Assembly (NCBI RefSeq): GCF_006716465.1
Contig: NZ_VFPB01000001.1
Location: forward strand, 140,483 to 204,482
Source of the DNA: Pseudoxanthomonas sp. 3HH-4
Lineage (GTDB): Bacteria > Pseudomonadota > Gammaproteobacteria > Xanthomonadales > Xanthomonadaceae
Reading direction: 5' to 3'
Length of the DNA: 64,000 nucleotides
Part shown: positions 56,036-64,000 of the stretch, in pieces
Position numbering within the stretch: the stretch's first letter is position 1
How the letters are laid out: each line of letters begins with the position of its first letter
The notes under the pieces: model-generated
What the model saw: only the letters and a program-made list of their open reading frames with translations
Told to the model about the DNA's origin: nothing
Database searches by the model: none
Program-made: the position numbers and the translations under genes

Positions 56036-57205
56036 ATGAATACCCCCAACCCGACCGTACGCCTGAAGAACGCCTGGCGTTCCAGCCACCCGTGGATCTT
56101 CCAGAAGCTGGTCGAGAAGCCCGTCGCCAAGCCCAAGTCCGGCACACTCGTCGAGGTGGTCGGCGTGGATGGGGAGTGGATCGGCCGGGGCTTCTACAAC
56201 GGCCATTCGCGCATCGCCGTGCGCATCCTGGAGACCCACCCCGACATCCCGGTGGATGCCGGCTGGTTCTCGCGCAAGATCGCCGATGCGGTTTCCCTGC
56301 GACGGGACGTGCTGAAGCTGGATGCCGTCAGCGATGCCTGGCGCGTGGTGCACAGCGAGGGCGACGGGCTGTCCGGCCTGGTGGTGGACCGCTACGGCGA
56401 CCTGATCGTCGTCGAGTTCTTCGCCGCCGGCATGTTCCGCCACCGCGAATGGATCTACGAGGCGCTGCGCGAGCAGTTCCCCGGCTGCCGCTTCCACAGC
56501 TTCGCCGACGAGCATGTGCAGAAGCAGGAAAGCTTCGACTTCCACGGCAATACCACCACCGAAGCGGCCGTCATCACCGAGTACGGCGTGAAGTTCCGCG
56601 CCGATCCCGCCGGTGCGCACAAGACCGGCTTCTTCGCCGACCAGCGCGAGAACCGCGAGTGGCTGAGCCGGCAGGTTGAAGGCAAGGCCGTGCTGGACTT
56701 GTGCTGCAACACCGGCGGTTTCGCGGTGTACGCCGCGGCGCGTGGCGCCAGCGAGGTGGTCGGCGTGGACATCGACCAGGACGTCATCCAGATCGCCAAG
56801 GGCAACGCCAAGCTCAACAACGTGCGGCCCAAGTTCGTGCAGGCCGACATCTTCCCCTACCTGCGCGACGCGGCGAACCGCGGCGAGCAGTACGACGTGG
56901 TGATCCTCGATCCGGCCAAGATGACGCGCGACCGCGAGCAGGTGATCGCCGCGCTGAAGAAATACCTGGACATGAACAAGCTGGCGCTGGGTGTGGTCAA
57001 GCCCGGTGGTTTGTTCGCGACGTTCTCGTGCACCGGCCTGGTCAGCGAGGAACAGTTCCTCGACATGCTGCGCCGCGCCGCGTATTTCTCCGGCCGCACG
57101 ATCCAGATCCTCAAGGTCGCCGGCGCCGGCCCCGACCATCCCTTCATGGCGCACGTGCAGGAATCGCGCTACCTGAAGGCGGTGTTCTGCCGCGTGGTGG
57201 ACTGA
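56036..57205 (+). CDS. rlmI: Class I SAM-dependent 23S rRNA methyltransferase (RlmI-like)
   Basis: 389-residue rRNA cytosine-C5 methyltransferase. The N-terminal PUA domain covers residues 1-75 (VRLKNAWRSSHPWIFQKLVE, GTLVEVVGVDGEWIGRGFYN). The middle domain runs to about 190. The Rossmann methyltransferase domain has VLDLCCNTGGFAVYAA near 220 and DIDQDVIQIAKGN near 243. The motif IV region VILDPAKMT is near 290 and the catalytic Cys is in TFSCTGLVSEEQF near 332. It matches RlmI, but the exact rRNA base is inferred. Confidence 0.88.
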   Translation: MNTPNPTVRLKNAWRSSHPWIFQKLVEKPVAKPKSGTLVEVVGVDGEWIGRGFYNGHSRIAVRILETHPDIPVDAGWFSRKIADAVSLRRDVLKLDAVSDAWRVVHSEGDGLSGLVVDRYGDLIVVEFFAAGMFRHREWIYEALREQFPGCRFHSFADEHVQKQESFDFHGNTTTEAAVITEYGVKFRADPAGAHKTGFFADQRENREWLSRQVEGKAVLDLCCNTGGFAVYAAARGASEVVGVDIDQDVIQIAKGNAKLNNVRPKFVQADIFPYLRDAANRGEQYDVVILDPAKMTRDREQVIAALKKYLDMNKLALGVVKPGGLFATFSCTGLVSEEQFLDMLRRAAYFSGRTIQILKVAGAGPDHPFMAHVQESRYLKAVFCRVVD

Positions 57206-57206
57206 G

Positions 57207-57887
57207 GTGCGCGGCGCGCGGATCGTTCCGATCCTGCTCGCCGCACTGTTGGCAGGCTGCGCGTCGACGCCCCAGGCGCGTTGGCAGTCGCTGTCCGATG
57301 AGGACCAGTGGCGCAATGTGGGTGCCTCCACGCTGGACGCGCGCTGGCAGGTCCGCGGGAACGATCTTGTGCTGACTGCTGCCGGTGGCGGCGACATCAT
57401 CAGCGCCAGCACCTACGGCAATTTCGAACTGGAATGGGAATGGCGGTTGCCGGCCGGCGGCAACAGCGGGTTGTTCTACCGCGCGGCCGATGTCGAGCCG
57501 GTGTGGGCACGTGCAGTCGAGTACCAGATGCTGGACGACCGCGAAGCCGAGGACCGCATCGTGCCGAGCCATCGCGCAGGTGCGGTGTACGACCTGGTCG
57601 CGCCGGCACAGGACGCGCTTCGTCCCATCGATGCGTACAACCACGCGCGCATCGTCGCCTGCGGACCGCACGTGGAGCACTGGCTCAATGGCCTGCGCGT
57701 GGCGACCTACGACCTCGACAGCGATGACTGGAAACGTCGCGTCGCCGCCAGTAAGTTCGCCGGGCAGGTGGACTTCGCGCAAGCGCGCCGCGGGCATCTA
57801 GCCCTGCAGGACCACGGCAATGCGGTGTATCTGCGCAACATGCGCATCCGGGCGCTGGGCCCGGATTGCAAGCCGGCTTCACTGTAG
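57207..57887 (+). CDS. DUF1080 (3-keto-disaccharide hydrolase-like) lipoprotein
   Basis: 226-residue secreted lipoprotein (lipobox LLAGC, near Cys18) with a DUF1080 concanavalin-like beta-sandwich. Typical are FELEWEWRLPAGGNSGLFYRA near residue 75 and EYQMLDDREAEDR near 105. The domain occurs in 3-keto-glycoside hydrolases and carbohydrate-binding proteins. The start is GTG, one base after the rlmI stop, so both are cotranscribed. Its stop TAG is the TAG of a REP element's GTAG head. Confidence 0.8.
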   Translation: MRGARIVPILLAALLAGCASTPQARWQSLSDEDQWRNVGASTLDARWQVRGNDLVLTAAGGGDIISASTYGNFELEWEWRLPAGGNSGLFYRAADVEPVWARAVEYQMLDDREAEDRIVPSHRAGAVYDLVAPAQDALRPIDAYNHARIVACGPHVEHWLNGLRVATYDLDSDDWKRRVAASKFAGQVDFAQARRGHLALQDHGNAVYLRNMRIRALGPDCKPASL

Positions 57888-58019
57888 GAGCGACGTAAGT
57901 CGCGACCGCGCGCTGACAGATGTCGATGGCGCCGGATGATGATGCATCCCGGCGAATCTGCGCTTGTTGATGGTGTCCCTGCTGTCCGTCCGTTCGGTCG
58001 CGACTTACGTCGCTCCTAC
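57884..58019. repeat. Inverted REP pair (family A) after the DUF1080 gene
   Basis: Two opposed near-identical copies at 57884-57907 (+) and 57996-58019 (-), hairpin GCGAC-GTAA-GTCGC. The TAG at 57885-57887 in the first copy ends the DUF1080 gene. Confidence 0.82.
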
Positions 58020-58032
58020 AGGAGGGCAAAGG

Positions 58033-58060
58033 AAAAAGGCGGGCCTAAGCCCGCCTTTTT
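58033..58060. terminator. Bidirectional terminator between the DUF1080 gene and fabV
   Basis: AAAAAGGCGGGC-CTAA-GCCCGCCTTTTT: A and T runs on both sides allow termination of both converging genes. Confidence 0.88.
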
Positions 58061-58079
58061 CATGCACTATGCGAGACGC

Positions 58080-59297
58080 TCAGCTCTCCGGCGACAGCTC
58101 GATGCAGTCGAACTGCACGTCCGGATCCACATCGGCGTCGTAGTCCACGTCGCTGCGTTCGAAGCCGAACAGCTTCAGGAACTCGCGCTTGTAGTTGGCG
58201 TAGTCGGTCAGTTGGAACAGGTTCTCGGTCGTCACCTGCGGCCACAGCGCCTTGGCCTGCGTCTGCACTTCGGGTTTCAGCTCCCAGTCGTCCAGGCGCA
58301 GGCGGTTCTCGTCGTCGGTCTCCGCCGGGGCGCCGTCGGCGCGGTACATGCGGTCGCGATACAGGCGGTCCAGCTGTTCGATGGTGCCTTCGTGCAGGCC
58401 CAGCTCCTTCATCACCTTGAACACGATGCTGATGTACAGCGGCATCACCGGGATCGCGGAGCTGGCCTGCGTCACCACCGACTTCAGCACGGCGACATTC
58501 GCGGTGCCTCCGGTGGCCTTCAAGCGCGCGTCCAGGCGCTGTGCGGTCTGGTCCAGGTCGACCTTCGCGCGGCCGAGCGCACCGTGCCAGTAGATCGGCC
58601 AGGTGATGTCGGTGCCGATGTAGCTGAAAGCCACCGTGCGTGCGCCGTCGGCCAACACGCCGGCCTTGTCGAGCGCATCGATCCAGAGTTCCCAGTCCTG
58701 TCCGCCCATCACGGTAACGGTGTCCTCGATCTCCTGTTCGGTGGCCGGCTCGATGGTCGCCTGGGTGATGGCGTCCTTGTTGGTATCGATGGCGGTGGAC
58801 GTGTACGGCGCGCCGATCGGCTTCAGCGCCGAGCGCTTCACTTCACCGGTGGACGGCAGCTTGCGCACCGGCGAGGCCAGCGAATAGATCACCAGATCGA
58901 CCTGGCCTCCCATCTCGGTCTTGATCAGCTCGATCACCTTCGCGCGAGCCTCGTCGGAGAACGCATCGCCGTTGATCGACTTGCTGTACAGGCCGGCTTC
59001 CTTCGCGAACTTGTCGAACGCGGCCGAGTTGTACCAGCCCGCGGTGCCCGGCTTCTTCTCGCTGCCCGGCTTCTCGAAGAACACGCCCAGCGTGTCCGCG
59101 CCGAAACCGAACGCCGCGCTGATACGCGCCGCCAAGCCGTAGCCGCTGGACGCGCCGATCACCAGCACCTTCTTCGGCCCGTCGGTGCGCACGCCCTGCG
59201 CGCGGGTCGCGGCAATCTGGTCACGCACGTTGAGCTCGCAACCGAGCGGATGGGTGGTGGTGCAGATGAAGCCGCGGACTTTGGGATGGATGATCAA
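58080..59297 (-). CDS. fabV: Enoyl-[ACP] reductase FabV
   Basis: NADH-dependent trans-2-enoyl-ACP reductase that completes each cycle of fatty-acid elongation; this type is naturally resistant to triclosan. The family start [16 protein letters not shown] opens the protein. The nucleotide site [12 protein letters not shown] is near residue 49, and the catalytic Y(x8)K is in [10 protein letters not shown] near 234-243. The end is [10 protein letters not shown]. The length is 405 residues from TTG at 59297, chosen because FabV proteins begin at this point. An ATG at 59333 would add 12 atypical residues and overlaps a TAAGAT -10-like hexamer. Confidence 0.93.
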   Translation of the reverse strand: MIIHPKVRGFICTTTHPLGCELNVRDQIAATRAQGVRTDGPKKVLVIGASSGYGLAARISAAFGFGADTLGVFFEKPGSEKKPGTAGWYNSAAFDKFAKEAGLYSKSINGDAFSDEARAKVIELIKTEMGGQVDLVIYSLASPVRKLPSTGEVKRSALKPIGAPYTSTAIDTNKDAITQATIEPATEQEIEDTVTVMGGQDWELWIDALDKAGVLADGARTVAFSYIGTDITWPIYWHGALGRAKVDLDQTAQRLDARLKATGGTANVAVLKSVVTQASSAIPVMPLYISIVFKVMKELGLHEGTIEQLDRLYRDRMYRADGAPAETDDENRLRLDDWELKPEVQTQAKALWPQVTTENLFQLTDYANYKREFLKLFGFERSDVDYDADVDPDVQFDCIELSPES

Positions 59298-59440
59298 CGT
59301 CGTAACCCGGGGGATGGTGTGCCTGCGCGGCATCTTAGTGCCGCAGGCGCCGGGAATGAAGCGTCATGCATGCACACGCAGGCGTATGGATGTCGTATCG
59401 CGCACAGTCGTGATCATGCGCGCGTTGGCAGGATGGAGGT

Positions 59441-60925
59441 CTAGTATCCTTCCTGCCGCAACGTCGCGTGCACCGCTTCGTGCCGCGGGTACAGCGCCTG
59501 CGGCGCCCTGCCCAGCAGGCTCACCACCACCACGGCCAATGTCGCGGCGATGACGCCGGGCACGATCTCGTACAGCGCGCTGCCGGTCTGCTTCCACAGC
59601 ACCACCGTCGCCGCGCCCGCGATCATGCCGGCCAGCGCACCGTTGCGCGTCATGCGCTTCCAGAACAGCGACAGCACCACGACCGGACCGAAGGCCGCGC
59701 CGAAACCCGCCCATGCATAGGCGACCAGTCCCAGCACGCGGCTCTCGGGGTCGCGCGCGATCCAGATGGCCAGCAATGCCACCGCCAGCACCGCCAGGCG
59801 ACCGAACCAGACGAGTTCGCGATGTCCCGCGCTCGGCCGGATGAAGCCACGGTAGAAGTCCTCGGTCAGCGCGCTGGAGCAGACCAGCAGCTGCGCCGAC
59901 AGGGTGCTCATGATCGCGGCCAGGATCGCGGACAGCAGCACGCCGGCGACCCAGGGATTGAACAGCAGGTCGGCCAGCACGATGAACACCCGCTCCGGAT
60001 TGGCGTCCACCGGTGCCGCGACATCCGGATGGGCAGCGAACCAGGCGATGCCGAAGAAGCCGGTGGCCATCGCACCCATCAGGCAGAGGATCATCCAGGT
60101 CATGGCGATGCGGCGCGCGGGTGGAATGGTGGCAAGGTCGTCGGCCGCCATGAAGCGCGCCAGTACGTGCGGCTGTCCGAAGTAACCCAATCCCCATGCC
60201 GTGGCGGACACGATGGCGATGATGCCGCCCGCCCCAACCCACTGCAGGCGCGCGGGATCGACCTGTTCGATCAATGTCATCGCCGAACCCGGACCACCTG
60301 CACCGACGATGGCGAATACCGGCACCAGCAGCAGCGCGAAGATCATCAACGTCGCCTGCACGGTGTCGGTCCAGCTCACGGCCAGGAAGCCGCCGACGAA
60401 CGTGTACGCGATGGTCACCACCGCGCCCCAGAACATCGCCTGTCCGTAAGGCAGGCCGAACATGCTCTCGAACAGGCGCGCCCCGGCCACGATGCCGGAT
60501 GCGCAGTAGATGGCGAAGAACACCAGGATCACCAGGGCCGACAGGATCCTCAGCAGCCTGCTGCGGTCCTCGAAGCGGTGGGTGAAATAGTCCGGCAGCG
60601 TCAGCGCGTTGTCCGTGCGTTCGGTATAGACGCGCAGCGGGCCCGCCACGAACTTCCAGTTGCACCACGCACCGATCACCAGGCCGATGGCGATCCATGC
60701 CTCGGAAGCGCCGCCCAGATAGAGCGCCCCGGGCAGACCCATCATCAGCCAGCCGCTCATGTCCGAGGCGCCGGCTGCCAGCGCAGTGACGTAACTTCCC
60801 AGCGAGCGTCCGCCCAGGATGTAGTCGTCGAATGTCCGCGTCCTTCGCCACGCGACGAAACCGATCCCCACCATCAGCAGCAGGTAGGCGGCAAAGGTGA
60901 CGAGCAGCGGTGTGCTGACGGTCAT
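59441..60925 (-). CDS. putP: Sodium/proline symporter PutP
   Basis: 494-residue sodium:solute symporter with about 13 membrane segments, opening TVSTPLLVTFAAYLLLMVGIGF. The SSS-family signature blocks include GGRSLGSYVTALAAGASDMSGWL near residue 35, LPDYFTHRFEDRS near 110 and the DTVQATLMIFALLLVP region near 190. These match PutP, which imports proline using sodium; a related substrate is possible. No putA is adjacent. ATG at 60925 has an AAGGA ribosome site. Confidence 0.88.
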   Translation of the reverse strand: MTVSTPLLVTFAAYLLLMVGIGFVAWRRTRTFDDYILGGRSLGSYVTALAAGASDMSGWLMMGLPGALYLGGASEAWIAIGLVIGAWCNWKFVAGPLRVYTERTDNALTLPDYFTHRFEDRSRLLRILSALVILVFFAIYCASGIVAGARLFESMFGLPYGQAMFWGAVVTIAYTFVGGFLAVSWTDTVQATLMIFALLLVPVFAIVGAGGPGSAMTLIEQVDPARLQWVGAGGIIAIVSATAWGLGYFGQPHVLARFMAADDLATIPPARRIAMTWMILCLMGAMATGFFGIAWFAAHPDVAAPVDANPERVFIVLADLLFNPWVAGVLLSAILAAIMSTLSAQLLVCSSALTEDFYRGFIRPSAGHRELVWFGRLAVLAVALLAIWIARDPESRVLGLVAYAWAGFGAAFGPVVVLSLFWKRMTRNGALAGMIAGAATVVLWKQTGSALYEIVPGVIAATLAVVVVSLLGRAPQALYPRHEAVHATLRQEGY

Positions 60926-61093
60926 GCAGGATCCTTGATGTTCTGACGGGTGTTTCGCGGGAAGAGAGTCGTGGACCTGCAAGCCGCACCGTTGCGGGCT
61001 CCGGTCACATGCGTCTCATCCGAGGCCGCCCGCAGCCTAAGCGGCCCGGCCCCGCGCTGGCAATCGGCGCCGCACCACGCGATGCGGGGCCAC

Positions 61094-61732
61094 TCAGAGG
61101 TAGGACGATCGCGACGGGTCGAAAACCTGCGGGTAGTGGTGCACATCCAGCAGGTCGAGGAACACATCCAGGCCCTCGTCCGATCGCACCAGGTCGTACT
61201 CCGCGTCCGACAGCAGGTGCACCACCAGCGTCTCTATGCCATGGCCGTGCAGATGCAGGTTGTCGAACAGGTGCCGGTCCGCCGCGACCGCGGGCGGCAG
61301 CAGCAGGAACGTGGAGAACGGCGAGGTGGCCAGGGGTGGCACGGGCATGGGCACGGTGTGGCCGTAACCCAGCCAGCTCCCTTCGGCGAACGGCAGCTTG
61401 GCCAGCCAGCGCAGCTGGGCGATGAAGTCCGGATGCGGCTCGCGGACATACCAGAATAGCTCACGCGCAGCGGATTCATCGCCGTCATAGCCCTCCGGCA
61501 TCGTCATCAGGCGGTCGCTCATGCCACTGGTGACCAGCACATGGCCGGTGTCGCCGCTGCTGGAGAACTCGCGTGCGTACACGTGCACGTCCACGCGGTG
61601 CTGGCGGTCTCCGTCGCGGTCGACGTACTCGGGTTCGCCCAGCGCGTCGCGCAATGCGGCGATCCGCGCGCCGGCGAGTGCGGGCAGCGGATCGGGCGCG
61701 GCGCCCATCAGCGTGCGGAGGCGTTGCAGCAT
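61094..61732 (-). CDS. SUFU-domain (suppressor of fused) protein
   Basis: 212-residue protein with a suppressor-of-fused-like domain, usual in bacteria as small immunity-type or housekeeping proteins. Typical blocks are HRVDVHVYAREF near residue 50, LVTSGMSDRLMTMPEG near 68, RELFWYVREPHPDFIAQLRWLAKLPF near 90 and FSTFLLLPP near 130. No signal peptide or membrane segment is present. Some SUFU proteins neutralise polymorphic toxins, but no toxin gene is next to it. ATG at 61732 is chosen over an in-frame TTG five codons upstream. Confidence 0.7.
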   Translation of the reverse strand: MLQRLRTLMGAAPDPLPALAGARIAALRDALGEPEYVDRDGDRQHRVDVHVYAREFSSSGDTGHVLVTSGMSDRLMTMPEGYDGDESAARELFWYVREPHPDFIAQLRWLAKLPFAEGSWLGYGHTVPMPVPPLATSPFSTFLLLPPAVAADRHLFDNLHLHGHGIETLVVHLLSDAEYDLVRSDEGLDVFLDLLDVHHYPQVFDPSRSSYL

Positions 61733-61883
61733 GCCGGCTTTCCCCAAGCGGTCAGTGCGCGGCGACTGTGCGCCGCCGGCTCGAGCGGGTCAAGCCGCAT
61801 CTCCACGTCCCGTGACGCGGCGCGCGCTTCCTGTGGGAGGGCGTTCGCGTCGTGGCCGGCTCAGGCGGTGAGACGCCAGCGGC

Positions 61884-61889
61884 TACACT
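61884..61889 (+). promoter_or_regulatory. Putative -10 of a leaderless rmuC promoter
   Basis: TACACT exactly 6 nt before the rmuC ATG; no ribosome site is visible. Confidence 0.4.
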
Positions 61890-61895
61890 GTCGGC

Positions 61896-63470
61896 ATGGA
61901 TTCCCAGACCCTGCTCGTCCTCCTGCTGATCCTCGTGGCCGCCGCCATCGTGCTGCTGGCGGTGCTGGTGCTGCGCCCGCGCGCCGGGAGCGGACCAGAC
62001 GGTGACAAGCTGCTTGGTGACCTCGAAGCAGAACGTGCACGAAGCCAAGCGATCGCGGTGGAAGCTGCGCAGCAACGTGGCTGGCTGGACGCGCTGCAAG
62101 TCGAACTCGATGCTGAGCGCGCGCGTTCGGTGAGCCATGCGAAGGAACTGGCTGAGGCGAGGCTGCGTATCGAGCGGGAATTGACTCTATCCGCTGAGCG
62201 TGATGCGCAGTTGGGCGAACGTATCGCCGATGCGCTGCAAGCCAAGCAGCGCATGACCGAACTGGAAAGGCAGCTGGAGAGTCAGCGCCTGGCGTACCAG
62301 CGCCTGCACGGTGAGCATGCCCAGATCGCCGCGGACCTCCAGCATTCACGGCAGGCGCAGCAAGAGTTGCGCACCTATCTGGACAGTGCTCAGGAGAAGC
62401 TGTCCGGTGCCTTCGCGGAATTGGCCGGCAAGGTGTTCGAGGAGCGAGGGCAGCAATTTGAGAAGAACGTCCGGCAGGCGACGCTTCAGTCACGCGTGGA
62501 CATCGAGGGGCTGCTCAAGCCCTTCTCCGACAAACTGGGGGAGTTTCGCCAGCGTGTTGACACCGTGTATGGGGAGGAGTCGCGTGAGCGTGCGAGCCTG
62601 CTGGGCGCGGTCGGCGAACTGAAGACGCTGAATCAGGACATGGCCACCCAAGCCGCCGCGCTGACGAATGCGCTGAAAGGCAATGCGCGTATACGTGGCG
62701 ACTGGGGCGAGTTGATGCTGGATAGCGTGCTTCGTGGGTCTGGATTGGAGGAGGGGACACATTACGAGCGCCAGCAGCACGCCGTGGACGACGAAGGGGG
62801 AAGATTGCGGCCCGACGTCGTCGTGAACTTTCCGGACCAGCGCAAGGTGGTTGTCGACAGCAAGGTCAACCTTATCGCTTGGCAGGAAGCAATGAATGCG
62901 GCGACCCCGGACGAGCAAGAGGACGCATTGCGTCGTCATGCGGTGGGCTTGCGCCAGCATGTGAAGGAGCTGGGCGACAAGAATTATCCGAAGGCGGTCG
63001 GGGAGAGTGCCCTAGACATCACTATCGCCTTCGTGCCTATTGAGGGCGCGCTTTCCGCTGCGCTTGGTACAGATACAGATCTCCAAGGGTATGCCTTTGA
63101 TCGCCGGGTGGTCTTCGCGTCCCCCAATACTCTGATGGCGTTGCTGCGGGTCACTGAGCGCCTGTGGACGAGGGACAAGGTGCAGAAGCAGGCGCTGGAG
63201 ATCAGCGAGGCTGGTGGACGTGTGCTTGACGCGCTGACGGCATTCCTCACCGAGTTCGATACGGTTGGCAAGCGGCTGGACGACGCCAGTCAGGCTTTCA
63301 ATCGCGCCCGTAATCGTCTCGCCGACTCCCCTCAGTCTGCGCTCCATCGCGCACGACGTCTCGCGGAACTTGGAAGCAAGGCGAAGCGCGCGTTGCCGCC
63401 GGAACTGCAGCCCGACACATTTCAGCAGCTCACGGCACCCGCCCGAGGCGATGACCACGACAAGGAGTGA
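61896..63470 (+). CDS. rmuC: DNA recombination protein RmuC
   Basis: 524-residue protein thought to restrict DNA inversions and act as a nuclease-like factor. The N-terminal membrane anchor is at residues 5-27 (TLLVLLLILVAAAIVLLAVL). A long coiled coil spans about 35-165. The conserved RmuC core follows: RGDWGELMLDSVLRGSGLEEG near 268, RPDVVVNFPDQRKVVVDSKVNL near 305 and AFVPIEGALSAAL near 382. The length is normal. A terminator lies downstream. Confidence 0.93.
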   Translation: MDSQTLLVLLLILVAAAIVLLAVLVLRPRAGSGPDGDKLLGDLEAERARSQAIAVEAAQQRGWLDALQVELDAERARSVSHAKELAEARLRIERELTLSAERDAQLGERIADALQAKQRMTELERQLESQRLAYQRLHGEHAQIAADLQHSRQAQQELRTYLDSAQEKLSGAFAELAGKVFEERGQQFEKNVRQATLQSRVDIEGLLKPFSDKLGEFRQRVDTVYGEESRERASLLGAVGELKTLNQDMATQAAALTNALKGNARIRGDWGELMLDSVLRGSGLEEGTHYERQQHAVDDEGGRLRPDVVVNFPDQRKVVVDSKVNLIAWQEAMNAATPDEQEDALRRHAVGLRQHVKELGDKNYPKAVGESALDITIAFVPIEGALSAALGTDTDLQGYAFDRRVVFASPNTLMALLRVTERLWTRDKVQKQALEISEAGGRVLDALTAFLTEFDTVGKRLDDASQAFNRARNRLADSPQSALHRARRLAELGSKAKRALPPELQPDTFQQLTAPARGDDHDKE

Positions 63471-63523
63471 TGCCTCCTCCCGTTGGAGGGAGGTGCGCCG
63501 GCCGTCGTTGCCCCTCAAAGGAC

Positions 63524-63548
63524 GACGGCGCCTTTCGGCGCCGTTTTC
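63524..63548 (+). terminator. Terminator after rmuC
   Basis: GACGGCGCC-TTTC-GGCGCCGTTTTCC hairpin with a short T run, 54 bp after the rmuC stop and before the convergent mlaA gene end. Confidence 0.75.
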
Positions 63549-63573
63549 CTTCATCGCAGCATGATGCCCGGCC

Positions 63574-64000
63574 TCAACCGCCGCCGTTGATCTCCGGCAT
63601 CGGCATGGCGTCCACGGGCACCGTCGGGTTGTTCTCGTCCTGCAGGTATTCCGGCAGCTCGCTCTCGGTCTTCTGCTGCGTGCGGTGGCTTTCGATCTGG
63701 TAGTTGCGGCGCTGCAGCCACGAATCACGGACCAGGGCGTAATCATCCACCGCACCCTCGCGCAGGCTGTCCAGCGACAGCAACTGCGCGCGCGTGTCGA
63801 CCAGGTTGAGGCCCTGCAGGAAGATGCGCGTCTTGTCGTCCTCGATCTGCCGCACGGGACTGAGCGGCATGTCGCCGGCCATACCGAAGACGTCGCGGAT
63901 GGTGCGCGGGCCGAAGAAAGGCAGTTCCACGTAACGCGAGCGCCTCCAGCCCCACGTCCCCAGCGTCTGCCCGAAATCCTCGCTGCGGCGCTTCATCTTC
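63574..64000 (-). CDS. mlaA: MlaA family lipoprotein (3' part)
   Basis: C-terminal 140 residues of the outer-membrane lipoprotein MlaA (VacJ), which removes misplaced phospholipids from the outer leaflet with MlaBCDEF. The conserved YVELPFFGPRTIRDVFG block and the DDYALVRDSWLQRRNYQI tail identify it. The gene runs off the window edge, so the start and signal peptide are not seen. The tail ends in a Gly run after an acidic stretch. Confidence 0.85.
   Translation of the reverse strand, partial: KMKRRSEDFGQTLGTWGWRRSRYVELPFFGPRTIRDVFGMAGDMPLSPVRQIEDDKTRIFLQGLNLVDTRAQLLSLDSLREGAVDDYALVRDSWLQRRNYQIESHRTQQKTESELPEYLQDENNPTVPVDAMPMPEINGGG

Noticed and set aside
59332..59337. TAAGAT as a leaderless fabV promoter
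   Set aside because: The hexamer overlaps the ATG at 59333, and the likely TTG start is 35 nt further on, so the spacing does not fit the leaderless class.

Overview
The window is GC-rich, almost fully coding bacterial chromosome, about 65 protein genes in 64 kb. It contains the replication origin neighbourhood. The order rpmH-rnpA-yidC-mnmE divergent from dnaA-dnaN-recF-gyrB, followed by tonB-exbB-exbD1-exbD2 and pdxJ, together with FabV, PhhA and a TonB-dependent receptor, points to a gammaproteobacterium of the Xanthomonadaceae (Xanthomonas / Pseudoxanthomonas / Stenotrophomonas group). The genus cannot be fixed from the sequence alone. No phage, insertion sequence, CRISPR array, tRNA or rRNA gene was seen.

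Layout. 0-13 kb: rRNA/RNA enzymes and nucleases (RluE-like, HrpB, TatD), panE with a YadGH-type ABC exporter, a ferredoxin-NADP reductase, a secreted TAP-like hydrolase, a NatAB-type ABC exporter and a TonB-domain lipoprotein. 13.5-24.4 kb: the origin block. It has DnaA boxes on both sides of dnaA and three parS-like sites between dnaN and gyrB, two of them inside recF. 24.4-33 kb: a CPBP protease, an M48 lipoprotein protease, a TPR protein, the TonB/ExbB/ExbD1/ExbD2 energy module with an extra third ExbD, pdxJ and cardiolipin synthase. 33-41 kb: radical SAM protein, deoxyribosyltransferase, 2OG-Fe(II) oxygenase, fructose bisphosphatase, DUF4010/MgtC-like protein, a two-component system and prpF. 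41-48 kb: a frameshifted thpR, an SRPBCC protein, acnD, azurin, phhA with a divergent Lrp regulator, and a glycosyltransferase. 48-64 kb: ABM and HD proteins, a patatin lipoprotein, an AIM24 protein, a TonB-dependent receptor, a rhomboid protease, TerC under a probable yybP-ykoY (Mn2+) riboswitch, an RlmI-like methyltransferase, fabV, putP, a SUFU-domain protein, rmuC and the 3' part of mlaA.

Cross-cutting structure. Short palindromic REP-type repeats of at least four sequence families lie between genes, mostly as inverted pairs. In four genes (hrpB, the ABM gene, the patatin gene and the DUF1080 gene) the TAG stop codon is the TAG of the repeat's GTAG head. A different repeat has gone into the hrpB reading frame without breaking it and adds about 43 residues. 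Five genes have a -10-like hexamer exactly 6 nt before the ATG, which suggests leaderless mRNAs.

No clearly new multi-gene system was found. The strongest leads are the repeat-supplied stop codons, the repeat-derived peptide in HrpB, the parS sites inside recF, the third ExbD, and the lipid-anchored TonB-domain protein. All statements rest on reading the sequence; no database search was run.
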